Of a stretch of DNA of 64,000 nucleotides, positions 9,336 through 18,509 are shown in pieces. Both the position numbers and the translations under genes were made by a program. The notes beneath the pieces were generated by a model. That model saw only the letters and a program-made list of their open reading frames with translations, did not search any database and was not told the DNA's origin. The number at the start of each line of letters is the position of its first letter. Within the stretch, counting starts at the first letter, position 1. This DNA is from Bradyrhizobium sp. WBOS07 (GTDB lineage Bacteria > Pseudomonadota > Alphaproteobacteria > Rhizobiales > Xanthobacteraceae). The DNA is taken from the NCBI RefSeq assembly GCF_024585165.1, contig NZ_CP029008.1, positions 2,728,001 through 2,792,000 of the forward strand, read 5' to 3'.

Positions 9336-9476
9336 CTCGTGCCCCGGACGCGGCGCAGCGTCCCTTCGACGATGCGCTGCAGAGCCGGGGCCCATGTTGC
9401 GGCGAACCGCGCGGACTGCTGGGTCCCGGCTCTGCGCAGCAACGCCAAGAGCGTTGCAGCGCGTCCGGGACACGAG
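9336..9476. repeat. dispersed palindromic repeat, copy A
   Basis: About 141 bp with ends CTCGTGCCCCGGACGCG and CGCGTCCGGGACACGAG, an imperfect inverted repeat. Internal inverted modules read CAGAGCCGGGGCCCA and GGGTCCCGGCTCTG. Other copies lie at 18363, 29362, 57489 and 62333. Confidence 0.85.
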
Positions 9477-9493
9477 AGAGATGGCCGGCGCCG

Positions 9494-9733
9494 CTACGAC
9501 AGTTTGCGCTTGCTCCGCAGCCTCAGATGCTCGTCGGCCTCGAGCTTGGTCATGCCCAGCAGATAATGCAGCACGGCGAGCTTGTGCTGCTCGGCGAGCT
9601 TGCGTAGCGCCCCGACTTGCTCGGCGATGAAGGCGACGGCCTCGTCCGCGCCGCCCTCTCCCGGTTCCTCGTGACGCGAGCCTCGCGCCGCGCCGACAGG
9701 GGCGCGCACCCGTTTCTTCCCCGGCCTAGTCAC
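9494..9733 (-). CDS. small hypothetical protein
   Basis: A 79-residue product from a GTG start at 9733. The basic, Gly/Ala-rich first third is followed by a helical second half (AFIAEQVGALRKLAEQHKLA, then LHYLLGMTKLEADEHLR) with amphipathic character. I recognise no named domain. Codon use matches neighbours and the helical segment looks selected, so it is probably real. Its position just upstream of topA on the other strand suggests independent expression. Confidence 0.6.
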   Translation of the reverse strand: MTRPGKKRVRAPVGAARGSRHEEPGEGGADEAVAFIAEQVGALRKLAEQHKLAVLHYLLGMTKLEADEHLRLRSKRKLS

Positions 9734-9861
9734 CAGACCCCACCCGAATCCATGCCCCAGACGACATTACGCCGACATCGATCGCAACTCCAAGGTGGTG
9801 TTTTGCAACTTTTTCGATATGAAACTTTTCCCATTCGACGGACCTTCGGCACCCCTCGATT

Positions 9862-9890
9862 TGACAGCGGAGGCCTCACCACCCATGTTC
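9862..9890 (+). promoter_or_regulatory. candidate sigma-70 promoter for topA
   Basis: TTGACA at 9862-9867, a 17-nt spacer and CATGTT at 9885-9890, about 70 nt upstream of the topA start. The -35 matches perfectly; the -10 is weak. Confidence 0.4.
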
Positions 9891-9959
9891 GGGTCGAAAC
9901 GGCCGATCCGAATCCTTTCGTTTTCGGCCTCAGATTTTCCCGTAAGTTACTGGAACTAC

Positions 9960-12734
9960 ATGAATATCGTCATTGTGGAGTCGCCGGCGAAAGCCAAGAC
10001 GATCAACAAATATTTGGGCTCGTCCTATGAGGTTCTGGCCTCGTTCGGCCATGTCCGCGACCTGCCCGCGAAGAACGGCTCCGTCGATCCCGATGCCAAT
10101 TTCAAGATGATCTGGGAGGTCGATCCCAAGGCGGCCGGCCGGCTCAACGACATCGCCAAGTCCCTGAAGAACGCCGACCGCCTGATTCTCGCCACCGACC
10201 CTGATCGCGAGGGTGAGGCCATCTCCTGGCACGTGCTGGAGGTGCTGAAGGAAAAGCGCGCGCTGAAGGATCAGAAGATCGAGCGGGTGGTGTTCAACGC
10301 CATCACCAAGCAGGCGGTGTCGGACGCCATGAAGCATCCGCGCCAGATCGACGGCGCGCTGGTCGACGCCTATATGGCGCGCCGCGCCCTCGACTACCTC
10401 GTCGGCTTCACGCTCTCCCCGGTGCTGTGGCGCAAGCTGCCCGGCGCCCGCTCGGCCGGCCGCGTGCAGTCGGTGGCGCTGCGCCTCGTCTGCGACCGCG
10501 AGCTCGAGATCGAGAAGTTCGTGGCGCGTGAATATTGGTCGCTGATCGCCACCCTGCTCACCCCGCGCGGCGATGCGTTCGAGGCCCGCCTCGTCGGCGC
10601 CGACGGCAAGAAGATCCAGCGTCTCGACATCGGCACCGGCGCGGAAGCCGAAGACTTCAAGAAGGCGCTGGAAGCGGCGACCTACGCCGTCACCGGGGTC
10701 GATGCCAAGCCGGCCCGGCGCAATCCGCAGGCGCCCTTCACCACCTCGACGCTGCAGCAGGAAGCCAGCCGCAAATACGGCTTTGCCCCGGCGCACACGA
10801 TGCGGATCGCGCAGCGGCTCTATGAAGGCATCGACATCGGCGGCGAGACCACCGGACTCATTACTTATATGCGTACCGACGGCGTGCAGATCGATCCGTC
10901 CGCGATCACCCAGGCCCGCAAGGTGATCGGCGAGGATTACGGCAACGCCTATGTGCCGGATGCCCCGCGCCAGTACCAGGCCAAGGCCAAGAACGCGCAG
11001 GAAGCCCACGAGGCAATCCGCCCGACCGACATGTCGCGCCGCCCCGCGAGCATGAGCCGCAGGCTCGATGCCGATCAGGCGAAGCTCTATGAGCTGATCT
11101 GGAAGCGCACCATCGCCAGCCAGATGGAATCGGCCGAGCTCGAGCGCACCACCGTCGACATCACGGCGAAGGCAGGCTCCCGCACGCTGGAGCTGCGCGC
11201 CACCGGTCAGGTCGTCAAGTTCGACGGCTTCCTGGCGCTCTACCAGGAAGGCCGCGACGACGAGGAGGACGAGGATTCGCGCCGCCTGCCCGCGATGAGC
11301 CCGAACGACGCGCTGAAGCGGCAGTCGCTCTCCGTCACCCAGCACTTCACCGAGCCGCCGCCGCGCTTCTCCGAGGCCTCGCTGGTCAAGCGCATGGAAG
11401 AGCTCGGCATCGGCCGGCCCTCGACATACGCCTCGATCCTGCAGGTCCTGAAGGACCGCGGCTACGTCAAGCTGGAGAAGAAGCGCCTGCACGGCGAGGA
11501 CAAGGGCCGCGTCGTGATCGCGTTCCTGGAGAGCTTCTTCAGCCGCTACGTCGAGTACGACTTCACCGCGGGCCTCGAGGAGCAGCTCGACCGCATCTCC
11601 AACAACGAGATCTCCTGGCAGCAGGTGCTGAAGGATTTCTGGACCGGCTTCATCGGCGCCGTCGACGAGATCAAGGATCTGCGCGTCGCGCAGGTGCTCG
11701 ACGTGCTCGACGAGATGCTGGGGCCGCACATCTATCCGCCCCGCGCCGACGGCGGCGATATCAGGCAGTGCCCGAATTGCGGCACCGGCCGGCTGAATCT
11801 CAAGGCCGGCAAGTTCGGCGCTTTCGTCGGCTGCTCGAACTATCCGGAGTGCCGCTACACCCGCCAGCTCGCCGCCGATGGCGAGGCCAGCGCCGACCGT
11901 TCGCTCGGCCAGGATCCCGATACGGGTCGCGATGTCTGGGTCAAGGCCGGCCGGTTCGGACCCTACATCCAGCTCGGCGAGCCGAAGGATTATGAGGAAG
12001 GCGAGAAGCCCAAGCGCGCCGGCATCCCGAAAGGCACCTCGCCTGCCGATGTCGATCTCGAACTCGCGCTGAAACTGTTGTCGCTGCCGCGCGAGATCGG
12101 CAAGCATCCGGAGACCGGCGAGCCGATCACCGCCGGGCTCGGCCGCTTCGGGCCGTTCGTCAAGCACGAGAAGACCTACGCCAGCCTCGAGGCCGGCGAC
12201 GAGGTGTTCGACATCGGCCTCAACCGCGCGGTGACGCTGATCGCGGAGAAGGTCGCCAAGGGCCCGAGCCGGCGCTTCGGCGCCGATCCCGGCAAGGCGC
12301 TCGGCGATCATCCCACCCTCGGCACCGTCACCGTGAAGAGCGGACGCTACGGCGCCTACGTCACCGCCGGCGGCGTCAACGCAACGATCCCTGCCGAGTT
12401 CGAAAAGGACACCGTCACGCTCGCCCAGGCCATCGCCCTGATCGACGAGCGCGCGGCCAAAGGCGGCGGCAAGAGCGGCGGCAAGGCCAAAGCCAAGAAG
12501 GCGGCAAAGCCGGCCAAGGCCAAAAAGACTGCAGAGAAGGCCGCGGACGGCGAGGACACTCCGCCAAAGCCGAAGAAACCGGCCGCGAAGAAGGCGGCCA
12601 AATCGAAAACCGAATCCACCAGCAAGGCGCGCGCCGCCGTGCCGTCGACGGCAAAAACGTCGCCGACCAAGGCCGCCGCCGCCAAATTATCGACCAGCAA
12701 GGCTCCGGCCAAGAAGAGTGCCGGCAAGACTTAG
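9960..12734 (+). CDS. topA: DNA topoisomerase I
   Basis: A type IA topoisomerase (924 residues) that relaxes negative supercoils through a 5'-phosphotyrosine link. Order: Toprim domain from MNIVIVESPAKAKTI with the acidic DPDREGEAISWH; core domains with the active-site Tyr303 in ITYMRTDG; one C4 zinc finger (CPNC...CSNYPEC) near residue 605; three C-terminal RFGPY/RFGPF/RYGAY-type repeats. The last ~90 residues are Lys/Ala-rich and disordered. ATG 9960 begins directly with the Toprim motif, so the longer open frame is not used. Heads a probable operon with rnr, DUF983 and NUDIX genes. Confidence 0.98.
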   Translation: MNIVIVESPAKAKTINKYLGSSYEVLASFGHVRDLPAKNGSVDPDANFKMIWEVDPKAAGRLNDIAKSLKNADRLILATDPDREGEAISWHVLEVLKEKRALKDQKIERVVFNAITKQAVSDAMKHPRQIDGALVDAYMARRALDYLVGFTLSPVLWRKLPGARSAGRVQSVALRLVCDRELEIEKFVAREYWSLIATLLTPRGDAFEARLVGADGKKIQRLDIGTGAEAEDFKKALEAATYAVTGVDAKPARRNPQAPFTTSTLQQEASRKYGFAPAHTMRIAQRLYEGIDIGGETTGLITYMRTDGVQIDPSAITQARKVIGEDYGNAYVPDAPRQYQAKAKNAQEAHEAIRPTDMSRRPASMSRRLDADQAKLYELIWKRTIASQMESAELERTTVDITAKAGSRTLELRATGQVVKFDGFLALYQEGRDDEEDEDSRRLPAMSPNDALKRQSLSVTQHFTEPPPRFSEASLVKRMEELGIGRPSTYASILQVLKDRGYVKLEKKRLHGEDKGRVVIAFLESFFSRYVEYDFTAGLEEQLDRISNNEISWQQVLKDFWTGFIGAVDEIKDLRVAQVLDVLDEMLGPHIYPPRADGGDIRQCPNCGTGRLNLKAGKFGAFVGCSNYPECRYTRQLAADGEASADRSLGQDPDTGRDVWVKAGRFGPYIQLGEPKDYEEGEKPKRAGIPKGTSPADVDLELALKLLSLPREIGKHPETGEPITAGLGRFGPFVKHEKTYASLEAGDEVFDIGLNRAVTLIAEKVAKGPSRRFGADPGKALGDHPTLGTVTVKSGRYGAYVTAGGVNATIPAEFEKDTVTLAQAIALIDERAAKGGGKSGGKAKAKKAAKPAKAKKTAEKAADGEDTPPKPKKPAAKKAAKSKTESTSKARAAVPSTAKTSPTKAAAAKLSTSKAPAKKSAGKT

Positions 12735-12768
12735 GTAGCAAGACTTGAGATCAAGAATTAGAGGTTAA

Positions 12769-15129
12769 GTGAAACGCAAGAATGACCATGGCTTTCCCGA
12801 CCGGCAAGCCATCGTCGCCTTCATCAAGGCAAATCATGGAAAGGCCGGAACCCGCGAAATTGCACGCGAGTTCGGCCTGAAGAACGCCGATCGCGCCGAG
12901 CTCAGGCGCATGCTGCGCGAGCTCGCCGACGATGGCATCGTCAAGAAGAAGCGCCACAAGGTGTCCGAGCCGGACGCGCTGCCACCCACGCTGCTCGCCG
13001 ACATTACCGGACGCGACGCCGACGGCGAATTGATCGCCTCCCCCGCCGAATGGGACGAGGTCGAAAGCGGCGAGCCGCCAAGGATCCTGATCGAGATGCC
13101 GCGCCGGCCCAGGCCCGGCACCGCCGCCGGCGTCGGCGACCGTGCGTTGCTGCGCGTCGAGCCGACCGGCGAGGACGAAGGCCCGGCCTGGCGCGGCCGC
13201 ATCATCAAGGTCATCGACAAAGCCAAGAGCCGCATCCTCGGCGTGTTCAGAGAGCTTCCCGAAGGTGGCGGGCGGCTCGTGCCCGTCGACAAGAAGTTCG
13301 CCGACCGCGAGCTGAACATCGCCAAGACCGATACCGGTGGCGCACAGGATGGCGACCTCGTCAGTGTCGACATCGTCCGCTCGCGCGGCTTTGGTCTGGC
13401 CTCGGGCCGGGTCAAGGAGAAGCTCGGCTCGGTCAAGTCGGAGAAGGCGATCAGCCTGATCGCGATCTACGCTCACGACATCCCCTTGCAATTTTCCTCC
13501 GCCGCGGAGCGCGAGGCGGAAGCCGCCGAGCCCGCCAACCTGAAAGGCCGCGAGGACTGGCGCGACGTGCCGCTCGTCACCATAGATCCGCCGGATGCGA
13601 AGGATCATGACGACGCGGTGCATGCGCAGCCCGATGACGATCCCAACAACAAGGGCGGCTTCATCGTCAATGTCGCCATTGCCGACGTCAGCTTCTACGT
13701 GCGGCCGGGCTCGGCACTCGACCGCGACGCGCTCGATCGCGGCAACTCGGTCTATTTTCCCGACCGCGTCGTGCCGATGCTGCCCGAGCGAATCTCCAAC
13801 AATCTCTGCTCGCTGGTACCGGGCGAGCCGCGCGGCGCGCTCGCGGTACGCATGGTGCTCGGCCCCGACGGCCGTAAGCGCTCGCACAGCTTCCACCGCA
13901 TCCTGATGCGATCGGCGGCGAAGCTCGCTTACGCGCAGGCCCAGGCCGCGATCGACGGTCGGCCCGACGACACCACCGGCCCCCTGCTCGATCCGATCCT
14001 GAGGCCGCTCTACGCCGCCTATGCCTGCGCCAAGCGCGCCCGTGACGAGCGCGATCCGCTCAATCTCGATCTGCCCGAGCGCAAGATCCTGCTCAAAAGC
14101 GACGGCACGGTCGATCGCGTCGTCGTTCCCGAGCGTCTCGATGCGCACAAGCTGATCGAGGAGTTCATGATCCTCGCCAACGTCGCGGCCGCGGAAATGC
14201 TGGAGAAGAAATCGCTCCCGCTGATCTACCGCGTGCACGACGAGCCAACGCTGGAGAAAGTCCACGCGCTCTCCGAATTCCTGGAGACGCTCGACATCCC
14301 CTTCACCAAGTCGGGTGCGCTGCGGCCGACGCTGTTCAACCGCGTGCTGGCCCAGCTCGAAGGCCACGATTATTACCCGCTGGTCAGCGAGGTGGTGCTG
14401 CGCGCGCAGGCGCAGGCGGAATATTCCTCGGAGAATTACGGGCACTTCGGCCTGAACCTGCGCCGCTACGCGCATTTCACCTCGCCGATCCGCCGCTACG
14501 CCGACCTCGTCGTGCACCGCGCGCTGGTCCGCGCGTTGGGCTTGGGCGAAGGCGCCCTGCCCGACAGCGAGACGCCGGAAGGCTTGAGCGAGGTCGCCGC
14601 GCATATCTCGCTGACCGAACGGCGCGCCATGAAGGCGGAGCGCGAGACGGTCGACCGCCTGATCGCGCATCACCTCGCCGACCGCATCGGCGCCAGCTTC
14701 CAGGGCCGCGTCTCCGGCGTCACCCGCGCCGGCCTGTTCGTGAAGCTGAGCGACACCGGCGCCGATGGATTGATCCCGATCCGATCCCTCGGCACGGAAT
14801 ATTTCAACTATGACGAGAGCCGGCACGCGCTGGTCGGCACGCGCAGCGGCACCATGTACCAGCTGGGCGATGTCGTCGATGTCCGCCTGATCGAAGCCGC
14901 CCCCATTGCGGGCGCGCTGCGCTTCGAGCTGCTGTCATCCTCCAGCGAGACCGCGCCGCGCCAGCGCCGGCCGCTCAGTGCGCCGCGCAAATCCTCCAAG
15001 CCCCATCCCGGACGCAGTCCGGAGAGAAAACGCAAGCCGGCGAAGCCGAAATCCGGCAAGCCTGGAAAGGGCAAGGGAAAGAACAAGGGAAAGAACAAGG
15101 GCAAAGGCAAGAAGGGCAAGGCATGGTGA
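12769..15129 (+). CDS. rnr: ribonuclease R
   Basis: A processive 3'-5' exoribonuclease (786 residues) that degrades structured RNA and takes part in rRNA and tmRNA quality control. It starts with GTG, preceded by a GAGG site. Domains in order: N-terminal winged helix (HGFPDRQAIVAFI), cold-shock domains, RNB catalytic domain with the metal site DPPDAKDHDDAVHA and RRYADLVVHR, an S1 domain (FQGRVSGVTRAGLFVKL), and a Lys/Gly repeat tail that may aid RNA or ribosome binding. It begins 34 nt after topA and overlaps the DUF983 gene by 7 nt. Confidence 0.98.
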   Translation: MKRKNDHGFPDRQAIVAFIKANHGKAGTREIAREFGLKNADRAELRRMLRELADDGIVKKKRHKVSEPDALPPTLLADITGRDADGELIASPAEWDEVESGEPPRILIEMPRRPRPGTAAGVGDRALLRVEPTGEDEGPAWRGRIIKVIDKAKSRILGVFRELPEGGGRLVPVDKKFADRELNIAKTDTGGAQDGDLVSVDIVRSRGFGLASGRVKEKLGSVKSEKAISLIAIYAHDIPLQFSSAAEREAEAAEPANLKGREDWRDVPLVTIDPPDAKDHDDAVHAQPDDDPNNKGGFIVNVAIADVSFYVRPGSALDRDALDRGNSVYFPDRVVPMLPERISNNLCSLVPGEPRGALAVRMVLGPDGRKRSHSFHRILMRSAAKLAYAQAQAAIDGRPDDTTGPLLDPILRPLYAAYACAKRARDERDPLNLDLPERKILLKSDGTVDRVVVPERLDAHKLIEEFMILANVAAAEMLEKKSLPLIYRVHDEPTLEKVHALSEFLETLDIPFTKSGALRPTLFNRVLAQLEGHDYYPLVSEVVLRAQAQAEYSSENYGHFGLNLRRYAHFTSPIRRYADLVVHRALVRALGLGEGALPDSETPEGLSEVAAHISLTERRAMKAERETVDRLIAHHLADRIGASFQGRVSGVTRAGLFVKLSDTGADGLIPIRSLGTEYFNYDESRHALVGTRSGTMYQLGDVVDVRLIEAAPIAGALRFELLSSSSETAPRQRRPLSAPRKSSKPHPGRSPERKRKPAKPKSGKPGKGKGKNKGKNKGKGKKGKAW

Positions 15130-15563
15130 CGATGAGCACGGCCCCGAAAATCTGGACGCGCGAGACCGGTCTCGTCGAGAAGCGCGACGTCTTTGCGGCG
15201 ATGCGGCGCGGCTTTCGCGGCCGTTGCCCGCGCTGCGGCGAGGTCAAGCTGTTCCGCGCTTTCCTGAAGACGGCGGACAATTGCGCCACATGCGGGCTCG
15301 ATTTCACGCCGCATCGCGCCGACGATCTGCCCGCCTATCTCGTCATCGTCATCGTCGGCCACATCGTGGTGCCGGCCGTCTTGTGGATCGAGACCAATTA
15401 CACCACGCCGGTCTGGATCAGCTTCGCCGCCTATCTGCCCTTCACCTTCCTCGCCTCGCTTGCGCTGCTGCAGCCGGTCAAGGGAGCTGTGGTCGGCCTG
15501 CAATGGGCTCTGCGCATGCACGGGTTTGACGACAACCCTCCGGATGGTATTCCGCCGGTGTAG
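15123..15563 (+). CDS. DUF983 family membrane protein
   Basis: A 146-residue protein with a zinc-ribbon-like pair (CPRCGE near residue 37 and CATCGL near 58) followed by two hydrophobic segments (about 72-92 and 98-120). That is the DUF983 architecture. Function is not established. It overlaps rnr by 7 nt and sits 32 nt before the NUDIX gene, an arrangement recalled from many Rhizobiales. An ATG at 15132 is an alternative start. Confidence 0.9.
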   Translation: MVTMSTAPKIWTRETGLVEKRDVFAAMRRGFRGRCPRCGEVKLFRAFLKTADNCATCGLDFTPHRADDLPAYLVIVIVGHIVVPAVLWIETNYTTPVWISFAAYLPFTFLASLALLQPVKGAVVGLQWALRMHGFDDNPPDGIPPV

Positions 15564-15595
15564 GCATAATAAGCAAGAAGAGTTCGGGTGAGGAC

Positions 15596-16345
15596 ATGAC
15601 GGACACGTCGCAAGCGGACGAAAAGGCAAGAATTCACGAGGGCAAGGAAGCCGACCACCATCCCTATTTCCGTCCGAAGGATGCCGCGACGCTGATCCTG
15701 GTCGATCGCAGCGGCGCCGTTCCGAAAGTGCTGGTCGGCAAGCGCCACGACAAGGTGGTGTTCATGCCCGGCAAGTTCGTCTTCCCGGGCGGCCGCGTCG
15801 ACAAGGCCGATTATCGCGTGCCCTGTGCGGCGCCCATCACGCCCGAGCTGGAGGCCAATCTCGCCAAGGGCAGCCCGAAGACGCCGGCCTCGCGCGCGAA
15901 GTCGCTCGCCATTGCCGCGATCCGCGAGGCCTGCGAGGAGACCGGGCTCTGTCTCGGTCGCAAGGCAGAGGTGAAGGCGAAGCTCGATGGTCCATGGAAG
16001 CCGTTCGCCGATGCCGGCCTCTTGCCCGATCCGTCAAGCCTGTTCCTGATTGCCCGCGCGATCACCCCGCCCGGCCGCGTCAAGCGCTTCGACACGCGCT
16101 TCTTCACCGCGGATGCCTCGGCGATCACCCACCGCGTCGACGGCGTGATCCATGCCGATGCCGAGCTGGTCGAGCTGGTCTGGGTCGAGCTCGGCTCGAA
16201 GCCGCTCGCCGACCTGCATCCGATGACGCGCAACGTGCTCAACGAGCTCGACACCCGCCTTGCCACCGGCCCGCTCCGCCACGACGCACCGGTGCCGTTC
16301 TTCCATTTCTACGGCGGCAAGATGCAGAAGGATGTTTTGGGCTGA
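15596..16345 (+). CDS. NUDIX hydrolase
   Basis: A 249-residue NUDIX protein. The box is split: FVFPGGRVD is followed by an insertion of about 40 residues before AIREACEETGL, as in NUDT19/NUDT7-like acyl-CoA pyrophosphatases and relatives. The REx2EExG metal residues are intact. The likely activity is diphosphate hydrolysis of a nucleoside-linked substrate; acyl-CoA is a guess from the insertion. Last gene of the topA-rnr-DUF983 run. Confidence 0.9.
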   Translation: MTDTSQADEKARIHEGKEADHHPYFRPKDAATLILVDRSGAVPKVLVGKRHDKVVFMPGKFVFPGGRVDKADYRVPCAAPITPELEANLAKGSPKTPASRAKSLAIAAIREACEETGLCLGRKAEVKAKLDGPWKPFADAGLLPDPSSLFLIARAITPPGRVKRFDTRFFTADASAITHRVDGVIHADAELVELVWVELGSKPLADLHPMTRNVLNELDTRLATGPLRHDAPVPFFHFYGGKMQKDVLG

Positions 16346-16410
16346 GCCGCTCTCGACGTCATTCCCGAAGCGTTGCAAGTTGCTTCTTGGCAGCCGTCGA
16401 GCGCACGCCT

Positions 16411-16541
16411 CGTCCTTCGAGACGACCGCTTCGCGGTCTCCTCAGGATGAGGCTAGGTTGCATTCTTGCCTGTTGAATCTGGCGCCGCAACTTCAGTCCT
16501 CATCCTGAGGGCCCGCCAACGGCGGGCGTCTCGAAGGATGG
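16411..16541. repeat. pair of inverted short hairpin repeats
   Basis: Two copies of the same ~42-bp repeat in opposite orientation: 16411-16452 (TCCTTCGAGACGACCGC...CTCAGGATGAGG) and 16498-16541 (CCTCATCCTGAGG...GTCTCGAAGGATGG). Each has an internal hairpin (GACCGC/GCGGTC; GCCCGCC/GGCGGGC). This fills most of the 336-nt gap after the NUDIX gene. Confidence 0.8.
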
Positions 16542-16681
16542 CCGCAGGCGACGGCTGAAATGACGAGATTGTGCTGAGCGCACATCGAAAAACAAAATAA
16601 TCTTCCCGCCGCCCGCCGATGGCGGAGCTCCGCGGCATGCCTATGTCTTCCCCGAGCGTCACCAAGAACGGACACCGGGCG

Positions 16682-18007
16682 ATGGCACAACGGCAACTCA
16701 AGCTTGGCGCGTTCATGCGCCCGATCAGCATCCACACCGGCGCCTGGCGCTATCCCGGGGCCTGGCCCGACGCCAATTTCAACTTCCCGCACATCAAGAC
16801 GCTGATCCAAAAGCTCGAGGCCGGCAAGTTCGACGCCTTCTTCATGGCCGATCACCTCGCCGTGCTGAACATGCCGATCGACGCGCTCAAGCGCAGCCAC
16901 ACCGTGACCTCGTTCGAGCCGTTCACGCTGCTATCGGCGCTCTCGGCCGTGACCGAGCGCATCGGCCTGATCGCGACCGGCTCGACCACGTTCGACGAGC
17001 CTTATCACGTCGCGCGGCGCTTCGCCTCGCTCGACCATCTCAGCGGCGGCCGCGCCGGCTGGAATATCGTCACCACCTCGAATCCTGACGCGGCGCTGAA
17101 TTTCGGCCTCGACGATCACATGGAGCACGCCGAGCGCTACAAGCGTGCCCGTGAGTTCTACGACGTCGTCACCGGCCTGTGGGATTCCTTCGCCGACGAC
17201 GCCTTCGTGCGCGACGTCGAGAGCGGCCTGTTCTTCGATCCCGCCAGGATGCACACGCTCGACCATCACGGCAAATATCTGAAGGTGCGCGGCCCGCTCA
17301 ACATCGCGCGGCCCGTGCAGGGCTGGCCGGTGATCGTGCAGGCCGGCGCCTCCGAGGACGGCAAGCAGCTCGCGGCTGAAACCGCGGAAGCCGTGTTCAC
17401 CGGCGGCGGCAGCCTCGCGGACGGGCAGAAACTCTATGCCGACATCAAGAGCCGCATGGAGAAGATCGGCCGCGACCCCGAGCATCTGAAGATTCTGCCC
17501 GGCGCTTTCGTCGTGGTCGGCGACAGCGTCGATGAAGCCAGGGAGAAGCGCGCTTTGCTCGACAGCCGCGTGCATTACGACAGCGCCATCGCCTCGCTCT
17601 CCGTCATTCTCGGCACCGACGCCTCGACCTTCGATCCCGACGGGCCCCTGCCCGAGATCCCCGAGACCAATGCCAGCAAGAGCGGCCGCCAGCGCATGGT
17701 CGATCTCGCCAGGCGCGACAAGCTCACCGTGCGCCAGCTCGCCCAGCGCGTCGGCGGCTATGGCGGGCTCTCGTTTGTCGGCACCGCCAAGACCATCGCC
17801 GACCAGATGGAGGAATGGCTGGTCGGGCGCGGCTGCGACGGCTTCAACATCATGTTCCCATTCCTGCCCGCCGGCCTCGACGATTTCGTCGACAAGGTCG
17901 TCCCGGAGCTGCAGAAGCGCGGGATTTTCCGCAAGGAGTATGAAGGGGCCACTTTGAGGGAGAATCTGGGCCTGCCGCGGCCGAAAAACCGCTTCTTCGA
18001 GGCCTGA
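16682..18007 (+). CDS. LLM-class flavin-dependent monooxygenase (NtaA/SnaA/DszA type)
   Basis: A 441-residue flavin monooxygenase of the bacterial luciferase superfamily that uses FMNH2 from a separate reductase. Landmarks: KLGAFMRPISIHTGAWRYP, FFMADHLAVLN, SGGRAGWNIVTTSNPDAALNFG and PVIVQAGASEDGKQLAA. This matches the nitrilotriacetate/dibenzothiophene-sulfone branch. ATG 16682 begins at the conserved region; in-frame ATGs at 16643 and 16637 are alternatives. No flavin reductase gene is adjacent. Substrate unknown; desulfonation or amine breakdown would fit the family. It stands between NUDIX and rpmG as an apparent insertion. Confidence 0.9.
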   Translation: MAQRQLKLGAFMRPISIHTGAWRYPGAWPDANFNFPHIKTLIQKLEAGKFDAFFMADHLAVLNMPIDALKRSHTVTSFEPFTLLSALSAVTERIGLIATGSTTFDEPYHVARRFASLDHLSGGRAGWNIVTTSNPDAALNFGLDDHMEHAERYKRAREFYDVVTGLWDSFADDAFVRDVESGLFFDPARMHTLDHHGKYLKVRGPLNIARPVQGWPVIVQAGASEDGKQLAAETAEAVFTGGGSLADGQKLYADIKSRMEKIGRDPEHLKILPGAFVVVGDSVDEAREKRALLDSRVHYDSAIASLSVILGTDASTFDPDGPLPEIPETNASKSGRQRMVDLARRDKLTVRQLAQRVGGYGGLSFVGTAKTIADQMEEWLVGRGCDGFNIMFPFLPAGLDDFVDKVVPELQKRGIFRKEYEGATLRENLGLPRPKNRFFEA

Positions 18008-18043
18008 TCGGCCCGATTTGGGTGGTTTTCGGGGTGTAAAACC

Positions 18044-18071
18044 TTGACATCAGGCGGTTTCTGGCTAGGTT
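18044..18071 (+). promoter_or_regulatory. candidate sigma-70 promoter for rpmG
   Basis: TTGACA at 18044-18049, a 16-nt spacer and TAGGTT at 18066-18071, about 60 nt upstream of the rpmG start. Confidence 0.55.
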
Positions 18072-18131
18072 GCCGGCCAACGCGGGCCGTTTGGCCGGCT
18101 CCAGATTCCCCGATATTCTGAGGTTCACAAC

Positions 18132-18299
18132 ATGGCCAAAGCGGTCACCATCAAGGTCAAGCTCGTGTCCTCGGCCGACACCGGCTTCTACTACGTCGCC
18201 AAGAAGAATTCGCGCACCATGACCGACAAGCTGGTCAAGAAGAAGTACGATCCGGTCGCGCGCAAGCACGTCGAATTCCGCGAAGCCAAGATCAAGTAA
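18132..18299 (+). CDS. rpmG: 50S ribosomal protein L33
   Basis: A 55-residue ribosomal protein L33 of the large subunit near the E site. It begins [19 protein letters not shown] and ends FREAKIK. It lacks the CxxC zinc pairs, so it is the zinc-independent form. It has its own TTGACA promoter and a strong downstream hairpin, making a single-gene unit. Confidence 0.97.
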   Translation: MAKAVTIKVKLVSSADTGFYYVAKKNSRTMTDKLVKKKYDPVARKHVEFREAKIK

Positions 18300-18325
18300 G
18301 ATCAGCGAAGCGTTGAAGAGTTTTG

Positions 18326-18350
18326 CGGGGCCCTTTCGGGCCCCGTTTTC
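18326..18350 (+). terminator. rho-independent terminator of rpmG
   Basis: CGGGGCCC-TTTC-GGGCCCCG, a perfect 8-bp GC stem, followed by TTTTC, 26 nt after the rpmG stop. Confidence 0.9.
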
Positions 18351-18362
18351 GTTTCAACTCCG

Positions 18363-18505
18363 CTCGTGTCCCGGACGCGGTGCAGCGCGGAGCGCTGCTC
18401 CTGAGAAGCCGGGACCCATAAAGCAACACGGCGCCCTGACGAGACATGGGCCCCGGCGCTGCAGCGCACCGTCGAAGTGACGCTGCGCTACGTCCGGGGC
18501 ACGAG
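18363..18505. repeat. dispersed palindromic repeat, copy B
   Basis: About 143 bp beginning CTCGTGTCCCGGACGCGG and ending CGTCCGGGGCACGAG, with the internal AGCCGGGACCCAT and ATGGGCCCCGGC modules. It lies between the rpmG terminator and the amidohydrolase stop at 18510. Confidence 0.85.
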
Positions 18506-18509
18506 CCCG

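Noticed and set aside
7851..9566. 571-codon plus-strand frame across the SDR and HxlR genes
   Set aside because: It runs antisense to the SDR and out of frame with HxlR and includes repeat sequence; no domain.
9930..12311. Very long minus-strand open frame opposite topA
   Set aside because: The topA product is unambiguous on the plus strand; the opposite frame is a codon-bias shadow.
12751..14826. 691-codon minus-strand open frame opposite rnr
   Set aside because: Shadow of rnr with no recognisable domain.
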